A stretch of DNA of 64,000 nt from Barnesiella propionica (GTDB lineage: Bacteria; Bacteroidota; Bacteroidia; Bacteroidales; Barnesiellaceae). Both the position numbers and the translations under genes were made by a program. Location: assembly GCF_025567045.1 (NCBI RefSeq), contig NZ_JAOQJK010000012.1, positions 1-64,000 of the forward strand, given 5' to 3'. Under the pieces are notes generated by a model. That model saw nothing but the letters and a program-made list of their open reading frames with translations, ran no database searches and was not told the DNA's origin. Of the stretch, positions 18,597 through 25,742 are shown one piece after another; position 1 is the stretch's first letter; every line of letters starts with the position of its first letter.

Positions 18597-18743
18597 ATGA
18601 AAAAAAACGTTTTAATTCTTATTTTATGGGTTTCTGTACAATGGGAGTCAGCTCAGCATACAGTCTATATCGATAAGAATTATCGTTGGTACGATAAAGC
18701 CGGTGCGGTGGAATATACGCATTGTTTTGTTCTTCCGTATTAA
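18597..18743 (+). other. Possible small secreted peptide or truncated gene (48 aa)
   Basis: An ATG frame with a short lipophilic leader (KKNVLILILWVSVQW), a signal-peptide-like SAQ, then DKNYRWYDKAGAVEY and a stop at 18741. It fills the gap between etfA and the acyl-CoA dehydrogenase. It looks like the first 48 residues of an exported protein whose remainder is missing. No homolog is recognised. Confidence 0.3.
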
Positions 18744-18778
18744 CACAACAGGTTTTCGTAAAATAAAAATAGAGAATA

Positions 18779-20482
18779 ATGGCTAATTTTTATACCGATA
18801 ACAGTGATCTGAAACATCACTTGAACCATCCGCTCATGAAGAAGCTGGTGGCTCTGAGAGAACGTAATTATACCGACGCCGAGAAATACGATTATGCACC
18901 TTTCAATTTTGAAGATGCTATGGACTCGTACGAAAAAGTTCTTGAGATTGCCGGAGAGATAAGTGGAGAAATCGTTGCTGCCAATGCCGAAGATGTGGAC
19001 CATGAAGGGCCTCATGTAGTCGATGGCCATGTGGTTTATGCCAAGGGGACAGAAAAAAACCTCGATGCTTTGGTTAAAGCCGGTTTGATGGGAATCTCGA
19101 TGCCTCGTCGTTATGACGGTTTGAATTTTTCTTTAGTACCTTATATCATGGCAGCCGACATGGTGAGCCGTGCCGATGCCGGATTTGTGAATATATGGGG
19201 ATTGCAGGACTGCGCCGAGACTATTTACGAATTTGCCAATGAGGAACAAAAGCAGAAATATCTTCCGCGTGTTTGCGCCGGGGAAACGATGGCAATGGAC
19301 CTGACCGAACCGGATGCCGGTTCCGACTTGCAGGCTGTAATGCTTAAAGCCACATACAGCGAAAAAGACGGCTGTTGGTTATTGAACGGCGTAAAACGTT
19401 TTATCACCAATGGAGACGGACATATTGCGCTGGTATTGGCCCGTTCAGAAGAAGGAACCAAAGACGGCCGGGGATTGTCCATGTTCATTTATGACCGGAA
19501 TAATGGTGGCGTGACCGTACGTCGTATAGAAAATAAGATGGGGATAAAAGGTTCCCCTACATGCGAGCTTGTATTCAAAAATGCTAAGGCGGAACTTTGC
19601 GGAGACCGTAAACTGGGTCTTATCAAATATGTAATGGCTTTGATGAATGGAGCCCGTCTGGGTATTGCCGCTCAATCGGTAGGAGTCTCCGAGGCTGCTT
19701 ATCGCGAGGCTCTTTCTTACGCAAAGGAACGTAAACAATTCGGTAAAGCTATTATCGAGTTTCCGGCTATTTATGAAATTATATCTGTAATGAAGGCCAA
19801 ATTGGATGCTTCACGTTCGTTACTGTATGAAACGACACGTTTCGTCGATATGTACAAAACGTATGAAGATATAGCTAAAGAACGTACGTTGGATAAGGAA
19901 GAACGTATGGAGATGAAAGCCTATCAGAAACTGGCCGATGCCTTTACACCTTTGTCCAAAGGAATGTCGAGTGAATTCTGTAATCAAAATGCTTACGATT
20001 GTGTACAGGTACATGGCGGTTCCGGATTTATGAAAGATTACGCTTGTGAACGTATTTACCGGGATGCGCGTATTACTTCGATCTATGAAGGTACTACCCA
20101 GTTACAGGTAGTTGCTGCTATACGTCACGTGACTACAGGAACTTATTTGAATCAGATTCGTGTATATGAAGCTGAGCCTGTAGCCGGAGGACTGGAACCG
20201 TTGCGTGATAAACTGAAAGCCATGACTGCCGTTTATGAAAAAACGGTTGCTGGAGTAGTAGGAACCAAGGATAACGAATATATTGATTTCCAGGCTCGTC
20301 GTATGGTTGAAATGGCTGGACATATAATCATGGGATATTTACTTTTGGGAGATACGACACGGAATGAATCTTTCCGTCATTCTGCCGAAGTTTACATTCA
20401 TTATGGCGAAGCAGAAGTAACGAAGAATGCCGAATTTATCAATAATTTCAAAATTGAAGATTTGGCCAGCTATCGCAAATAA
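18779..20482 (+). CDS. Acyl-CoA dehydrogenase
   Basis: An FAD enzyme that oxidises or reduces the alpha-beta bond of acyl-CoA. At 567 residues it belongs to the longer class, with an N-terminal extension and a C-terminal helical addition to the usual 380-residue core. Visible motifs are AMDLTEPDAGSDLQA (substrate/FAD loop), GVKRFITNGDG, ARSEEGTKDGRGLSMF, QVHGGSGFMKDYACERIYRD and IYEGTTQLQV, whose Glu matches the catalytic base position of short- and medium-chain enzymes. Adjacent to etfBA, which is probably its redox partner. Confidence 0.94.
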   Translation: MANFYTDNSDLKHHLNHPLMKKLVALRERNYTDAEKYDYAPFNFEDAMDSYEKVLEIAGEISGEIVAANAEDVDHEGPHVVDGHVVYAKGTEKNLDALVKAGLMGISMPRRYDGLNFSLVPYIMAADMVSRADAGFVNIWGLQDCAETIYEFANEEQKQKYLPRVCAGETMAMDLTEPDAGSDLQAVMLKATYSEKDGCWLLNGVKRFITNGDGHIALVLARSEEGTKDGRGLSMFIYDRNNGGVTVRRIENKMGIKGSPTCELVFKNAKAELCGDRKLGLIKYVMALMNGARLGIAAQSVGVSEAAYREALSYAKERKQFGKAIIEFPAIYEIISVMKAKLDASRSLLYETTRFVDMYKTYEDIAKERTLDKEERMEMKAYQKLADAFTPLSKGMSSEFCNQNAYDCVQVHGGSGFMKDYACERIYRDARITSIYEGTTQLQVVAAIRHVTTGTYLNQIRVYEAEPVAGGLEPLRDKLKAMTAVYEKTVAGVVGTKDNEYIDFQARRMVEMAGHIIMGYLLLGDTTRNESFRHSAEVYIHYGEAEVTKNAEFINNFKIEDLASYRK

Positions 20483-20502
20483 TATATGAATATGTTATAA
20501 CA

Positions 20503-20536
20503 AGAACGGGACGACTTGATAAAGCCGTCCCGTTCT
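20503..20536 (+). terminator. Terminator after acyl-CoA dehydrogenase
   Basis: An 11-bp perfect stem (20503-20513 with 20526-20536), followed by GTTATT. It stands between convergent genes and probably works in both directions. Confidence 0.8.
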
Positions 20537-20552
20537 GTTATTATAAAAGAAC

Positions 20553-21155
20553 TTATTTGAATATTCTTATCCGGGTATCTATGGGATTGAATTCCTTTTT
20601 ACCCGGTTCTTTTGCAGGAATACCGAATGGCATCTGGGCGACAAGTTCCCATTCTTCCGGTAAATTCCAGGTGCGTTGTACAATCTCGTCGATAAGTGGA
20701 TTATAATGTTGCAGGCTGGCGCCCATGCCGGAGTCTTCGAGCATACACCATACCGTTAGTTGGTGCATGGCGTTGGTATGTTGAGACCATACCGGAAAGC
20801 GGTCGCTATATACCGGGAAACTATCCTGCAAATGGGTAATTACGCTGCGGTCCTCCAAAAACAGCACCGTACCATATCCGCTGTCGAAAGAAGTATTTAT
20901 TTTCTCTTCTGTTTTAATATACGATTCTTCCGACAATTGAAGCTTCAATACCTCTTTTACTATATTCCATAGTTTGTGGTGTTCCTCATGTAATAATAAA
21001 ACCAGGCGGGTTGATTGGGAATTAAATGCCGAAGGCACATGTAATATCGCAAAATCCAGTATCTCTTCGATTTGTTTATCACTTATGGAAGATTCGTTCG
21101 TGAGGTTGTAATAGCTTCGGCGGTGTTGGATAGCTTCTTTAAAATTTCGGCTCAT
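20553..21155 (-). CDS. Nitroreductase family protein (Frm2/Hbn1-like)
   Basis: An FMN-dependent oxidoreductase of about 200 residues. The core start MSRNFKEAIQHRRSYYNLTNES, the HVPSAFNSQSTRLVLLL region and the late GMGASLQHYNP and WELVAQMPFG match the fungal-like Frm2 subgroup of nitroreductases. I chose the ATG at 21155, since the 13 residues before it (from 21194) do not resemble the family. It probably uses NAD(P)H to reduce nitro or quinone compounds. It is convergent with the acyl-CoA dehydrogenase and shows no operon partner. Confidence 0.85.
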   Translation of the reverse strand: MSRNFKEAIQHRRSYYNLTNESSISDKQIEEILDFAILHVPSAFNSQSTRLVLLLHEEHHKLWNIVKEVLKLQLSEESYIKTEEKINTSFDSGYGTVLFLEDRSVITHLQDSFPVYSDRFPVWSQHTNAMHQLTVWCMLEDSGMGASLQHYNPLIDEIVQRTWNLPEEWELVAQMPFGIPAKEPGKKEFNPIDTRIRIFK

Positions 21156-21245
21156 AACTTGATATTTATAGGTTAATTTATAATAATATAACAATATAAT
21201 GACTGAAAGGTTGTATCGGTTTTATCGAAATGTTTTTACTATACA

Positions 21246-21597
21246 CTATAGATGGAATATAACCCGGTATACATTGGAAGGATCTCCTGTATCTTCTGGT
21301 TGAACAGTTCTAATGGTATCATTTTTATTAATATAACCACTATAGAAATCATTTTTTCCATACTTTTCATTTGTGGTTTGCGTTATTTTTATCGCAAAAT
21401 TTCTATTAAGATTATTATAGGAGAGTCTGCAAATTTCCTGTCCATTAGCTTTGTAATAAAAATTATCCGTTCCGTCTGGACCGATTCGATTAATAAGGAT
21501 TGTTTCTACAATAAGTATACGGCGAAATGCAAGGATTTTTTTCACAGAGGGGATTTATGGAACTGAACAGGTTCAGCAGAGGGTTCCGCTGACGAAC
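21246..21597 (-). pseudogene. Orphan RHS core end plus C-terminal tip, frameshifted
   Basis: Reading on the minus strand from about 21582, one frame gives NLFSSINPLCEKNPCISPYTYC and then RNNPY followed by a stop. This closely matches the RHS core of the gene at 22336 (DPLCEKYPRISSYAVCDNNPMNKIDLDG). Removing one T at the AAGG site (21495-21498) restores NNP-INRIGPDGTDNFYYKANGQEICR, which runs on to 21246. This is therefore the end of an RHS core with a different C-terminal tip, broken by a single-base insertion and lacking everything upstream. A GTG at 21545 could start a 99-residue frame of the tip. Tip function unknown. Confidence 0.75.
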
Positions 21598-21649
21598 ATT
21601 ATGGCTATACAAATAAAAACAAAATCAATTATTATTTTACATAATAAGT

Positions 21650-22324
21650 TTAATTTTCTTCCCATATCTCTTCTTCCAAACTTGTATTTATAACTCCGTC
21701 ATTATTTATTGACAGGCTTATGGGATAACAAATATCACTATCCGGAATACAGATGTTTAACGAAAAACTAATCTCTCCAGAAGTTATGCCATTTATATAA
21801 AAGCTCACTATTGAATATTTATTTATATCTTTTAGTGGGATTATATTATCAAAGAAAAACTTCGTAAATTCTTTATTATGCATTATAATTCTATTTTTAT
21901 ACATAACATTCAAATATACTGAAACGTCCAAAAATTTAAAAACAGTAAATTCCCCTTTTCCATAATTCACAGTATTAACTACTGTATCTGCATTATTTAT
22001 TATTACATAACTTACATAGTAATCTTCAATAACCGTATCAACTTTAATAGGTTCCCAATAAGAAATATCATTATTTTTCTGTTCTATCCTTGATAAATAT
22101 GTTTTCAGGTTTACTTTATAAATAGAATCGTTATCATTTATTATTTTTTTATTTATACTATCATTTATCACTATTATATCTTTACCGAAAGAATCCAGGT
22201 TAGATTCATTAAATGCCAAACTATCTATTTTAAACTCATTTTTATTTATTGATTCTTTATTTATTTTCATGGAGCATGAAAATACACAAAATAAAAAGAT
22301 TGATAAAATAATATTTTTTTTCAT
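21650..22324 (-). CDS. Small lipoprotein, candidate immunity protein for the RHS-M23 protein
   Basis: A 224-residue protein with a lipoprotein signal (MKKNIILSIFLFCVFSC, lipobox ending at Cys17), so it is anchored in the periplasm or outer membrane. The rest is very AT-rich and Asn/Ile/Asp-rich (NDSINKKIINDNDSIYK), with beta-type segments such as DTVIEDYYVSYVIINNADTVV, possibly related to the DUF4738 lipoproteins. It begins 11 bases after the stop of the RHS protein whose tip is a peptidoglycan peptidase. This is the position of immunity genes in polymorphic toxin loci, and a periplasmic lipoprotein is the right place to block such an enzyme. The role is inferred. Confidence 0.7.
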   Translation of the reverse strand: MKKNIILSIFLFCVFSCSMKINKESINKNEFKIDSLAFNESNLDSFGKDIIVINDSINKKIINDNDSIYKVNLKTYLSRIEQKNNDISYWEPIKVDTVIEDYYVSYVIINNADTVVNTVNYGKGEFTVFKFLDVSVYLNVMYKNRIIMHNKEFTKFFFDNIIPLKDINKYSIVSFYINGITSGEISFSLNICIPDSDICYPISLSINNDGVINTSLEEEIWEEN

Positions 22325-22335
22325 TTTATATTGAT

Positions 22336-25300
22336 TTAGTTATTAATAACGGCAGGTATTGTAATTGATGGAATTGGTAGTTGAGGTATGGCTAATGAAA
22401 TAGTCGGAGCTGATACTTTTACTTCTGGTAAAAGCATTGGTTTTATAAATTCTTTTTGAGGATCAATTAAATTGTTTTTTGACAATACAGGATTAATTTT
22501 CTCCCCATCTATTATTATTTCATAATGCAAGTGTGGAACATATTGTTTATAAGAACCTTTTCCTGTACCTCCAATGGTGCCTATCTGCATGCCTTCTGGT
22601 ACAAAATCACCGACCTTAATACTCTCAGAAATTTCATTAAGATGCATATAAAAAGTTGCAACTTTACCGGTTACAGAAGTTATTAGAACACGATTTCCTC
22701 CTGCATCCATATCACCATTTTCCATTGTTACTGATTTTGTAACAATACCTTCATGAGTTGCAAAAACAGGAGCGCCTAAATCATCTGAACGAGAACCAAG
22801 ATTTATATCTAATCCTCCATGTCTACGCCCATTATATCGAGGAGCATTAAAATTATTTAAATGACTTCTTGACTTACTATTATATGTTTCATTTACTGGC
22901 CATTCTCTTTTCCCATCCAAATCAATCTTATTCATCGGATTATTGTCACAGACAGCATAGGAAGAAATCCGTGGATATTTCTCACAAAGCGGATCGATGG
23001 AGATAAACCGGTTGTAGATAGGATCTCTCCAGCGTGCTTCGTTATCATAGAGATGTATGCCTAATAGACTCTCAAATTCCATATTGAGGTGTAATTTGTT
23101 GTCGGTAGTGAGTGGTCCGTATTCGCTGGTAGGTAGTCCCGATGGTAGATAATCGGCTTCCTGCAGAATCTTTCCGCTTTCGTCGACGACCATACAGTTA
23201 CTACCCAAATGGTCGTTATAGTAATAATAATATTTGTATCGGGAAGTTTGCGTATCGTAAGTGAGAAAACCTCCGTCTATGTAGATTTTCGAAAGAGAGG
23301 TCAAGCTTGATGCTTCGCCTTCGTATACGGCATTGGCAGCATAATAGGTGTATTTTCGGCTTATCGGTGAGATTATAGTATTGCCCTCTCCCGGCTGGAC
23401 GTTTTCCGCTACAGCCCAGTGGATTTCACTGGAATGTTTCTTTCCGTCGGCGCCATATTTTATTTTCATATAGTCTCCGTTATTTTTCGTTATTTGCGAT
23501 GCCAGATTCAGGGAATTGTATGCTATAGAGCCAATTTTTCGGGGAATATCCTTGGTCTGGTTGCCATTCTCATCATAGGAAAATGCGTTGTCGTAAATAT
23601 TACAAGGTATCTGTGGTACGGAAGAGAGATACATGTCGTTCCCGGCATCCGCTACGCGTGTCATCTGGTTACCACTGTAAGTGAAAGACAGATCGTCTTC
23701 CATTGAGTCTTTCCATCCCCGGGAGAGAGACAGGATATTACCGTTCTTATCGTAAGTGAAGTTTTCAAAATAGAGGTCGAATCCATCGTGATAATTCCTC
23801 ATTTCGGCATTTGTCAGGCGATTGAGTCCGTCATATTTATATGTCATGCTCTTGGTGGAACGAAAAGTCTGTCCGTTTCCCTTTTTGCCGAAACCTACCA
23901 GATTACTGGCTGCTATATTACCGTTATAATAGATGTCCCGGTCATAAGGATTGGAGGTATAATAGAGGTTTTCCATGAACTTGTTCATGACGATGATGCT
24001 GGAAATCCATCCTCGTATATTGTATGTGAAGGTGGTAGGAGTCGTATTTCCCTGTGATTTCTTCCATATTTGACCCAATTCGTTATAGATGAGAGAACAG
24101 ATGGTTTGTTCTTCCTGATCGTTAATCTGGTGTTTTATCTGAGTGTTTCTTCCGGCATGGTCGTACTGATAAGTATATGTTTCTTTGAATTTTGTATTGA
24201 TTTGGGTGGGAGGTAATCCTGCCGATACCAGTTGTTCGTGTATTCGTTTTACAGGTTGTCCTGAAAAATTATATTGAATGCTTTCCTTGTCTATTCCTCC
24301 GCTTAGGCTGTTATCGCTGATACTTTGAATGAGCAGTCCCTTGTCGTCATAATAGTATACCTCCAGATAACCGGATGTAGCCCCCAGATTATAAACTTTT
24401 TTTCCGGTGAGCAGACCTTTGTGTTCGCATGTGCTGTTATCGGTCCCATAACGGTTATCAGGAATTCCCGCAGGCATGCCGTAGTTATAAAGGGAGCTTG
24501 TGAGGGAGGCGGATAACTTTTTAAAATTGTAATGGTCGTAATAGTAAACTATTTCCGGATGAGGATCTTCCAATGTTATGTCTTGCGGTATAGTATAACC
24601 GGTTTTGCAAAAACTTCCGGTTACGGAGCCGTTCCATGAAGCGGTAAAAAGTTGTTGAGAAACGGCCGGGCGTGTATTGTTTTTGCAATTTCCGCTGATG
24701 ACCAGCCTGTCCTGCTGATCGTAAATATAAAATGTCCACAAATTCTGTGTCCGTTGGTTTCCGTCCTGGGAAAAGACGAGATGGTCCGCCCGGTCATATA
24801 CCAGATATATCCAGTCGGCTCCCGGGTATTTTTTTGCGATGCAACGCCTTCGTTTATCGTATCGGTATAAATAAGCCAGTTTTTTTATTGTAGAATGATC
24901 GGGTGTCCATATCCCGGCATTTCCCAGTTCATCTACCGCTTTTGGAGATAGAACGATGCTCTTTCCCCCCCAGTCGTTATATATGAAGTAAGTATCATGA
25001 GGTAAGGTACCGTTCATCTGGCGGCTTAGTACGGCTTGCCCCCTCTTATCGGTGTAAGTATATACAATTTTCCCATCTTCATCAGTCTGTTCTGTAATAT
25101 TTAAAGTTCCTGCCCGGTAATGCCCGTCCTCTTTCAAATTACCGTTTTCCTCATAGAAATACCTTACTGCATGTTCTCCCGAAGATGTATTTACTTTATA
25201 GGCGGTCCTTAAACAATGTTCCCCGTTTTGTCTCCATTCTTGCCCGGGACCATATTCCTTTTCTATTCGGTTCAGAGGGGATGCTTCATATATGAGCTCT

Positions 25301-25737
25301 TTGTATGCATAAGGGTCTTGGCGGTAGGCCGACAGGGATAAGGCGGTGATGCTCTCCATACTTACTTCCGCTCCGTTGTTATTCCCGACAGGAACCGGCA
25401 GCCATTGCTTTGACGGACGGCTTTGTTTGTCATATTGGGTATGAGTAACCAGATCGGCTCCTTCCGGAGTAAACCCTTTCTGTATGACCTGATAGCAACG
25501 GCCTAATCCGTCATAGTAGCTGATTGTTGTCAGCCCTGCCGTTGTGGAGCTAAATACATCGCTATAAGATTGTAACGGACTGATTTTTAATATATAATTC
25601 CGTGTTTTGTCCAGTCCGGAGGTAAAATAGCTATTTCCGGTGGAATGAAGCTGTATATTTTCTCCTAAAGCCGGGAACGATAGATGCGAATGGGATGTTA
25701 TGAGTAAACCGGTAAAGAGGATAAGACGTATTTTCAT
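22336..25737 (-). CDS. RHS repeat-associated core protein with C-terminal M23 peptidase domain
   Basis: An exported 1133-residue protein (signal peptide MKIRLILFTGLLITSHSHL). An N-terminal DUF6443-type region (YYDGLGRCYQVIQKGFTPEG, HTQYDKQSRPSKQWLPV) is followed by many YD repeats (residues 200-850: YTYQYDHAGRNTQIKH, YKYDGLNRLTNAEM, YDENGNQT). The RHS core ends near residue 945 (WRDPIYNRFISIDPL, NNPMNKIDLDG). Residues 950-1085 are a LytM-type M23 domain with GRRHGGLDI (His and Asp zinc ligands) and PHLHYE (HxH). The M23 part is visibly AT-richer than the RHS body. Second gene of an operon, five bases after the 952-residue partner. Confidence 0.92.
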   Translation of the reverse strand: MKIRLILFTGLLITSHSHLSFPALGENIQLHSTGNSYFTSGLDKTRNYILKISPLQSYSDVFSSTTAGLTTISYYDGLGRCYQVIQKGFTPEGADLVTHTQYDKQSRPSKQWLPVPVGNNNGAEVSMESITALSLSAYRQDPYAYKELIYEASPLNRIEKEYGPGQEWRQNGEHCLRTAYKVNTSSGEHAVRYFYEENGNLKEDGHYRAGTLNITEQTDEDGKIVYTYTDKRGQAVLSRQMNGTLPHDTYFIYNDWGGKSIVLSPKAVDELGNAGIWTPDHSTIKKLAYLYRYDKRRRCIAKKYPGADWIYLVYDRADHLVFSQDGNQRTQNLWTFYIYDQQDRLVISGNCKNNTRPAVSQQLFTASWNGSVTGSFCKTGYTIPQDITLEDPHPEIVYYYDHYNFKKLSASLTSSLYNYGMPAGIPDNRYGTDNSTCEHKGLLTGKKVYNLGATSGYLEVYYYDDKGLLIQSISDNSLSGGIDKESIQYNFSGQPVKRIHEQLVSAGLPPTQINTKFKETYTYQYDHAGRNTQIKHQINDQEEQTICSLIYNELGQIWKKSQGNTTPTTFTYNIRGWISSIIVMNKFMENLYYTSNPYDRDIYYNGNIAASNLVGFGKKGNGQTFRSTKSMTYKYDGLNRLTNAEMRNYHDGFDLYFENFTYDKNGNILSLSRGWKDSMEDDLSFTYSGNQMTRVADAGNDMYLSSVPQIPCNIYDNAFSYDENGNQTKDIPRKIGSIAYNSLNLASQITKNNGDYMKIKYGADGKKHSSEIHWAVAENVQPGEGNTIISPISRKYTYYAANAVYEGEASSLTSLSKIYIDGGFLTYDTQTSRYKYYYYYNDHLGSNCMVVDESGKILQEADYLPSGLPTSEYGPLTTDNKLHLNMEFESLLGIHLYDNEARWRDPIYNRFISIDPLCEKYPRISSYAVCDNNPMNKIDLDGKREWPVNETYNSKSRSHLNNFNAPRYNGRRHGGLDINLGSRSDDLGAPVFATHEGIVTKSVTMENGDMDAGGNRVLITSVTGKVATFYMHLNEISESIKVGDFVPEGMQIGTIGGTGKGSYKQYVPHLHYEIIIDGEKINPVLSKNNLIDPQKEFIKPMLLPEVKVSAPTISLAIPQLPIPSITIPAVINN

Positions 25738-25742
25738 ATTTC

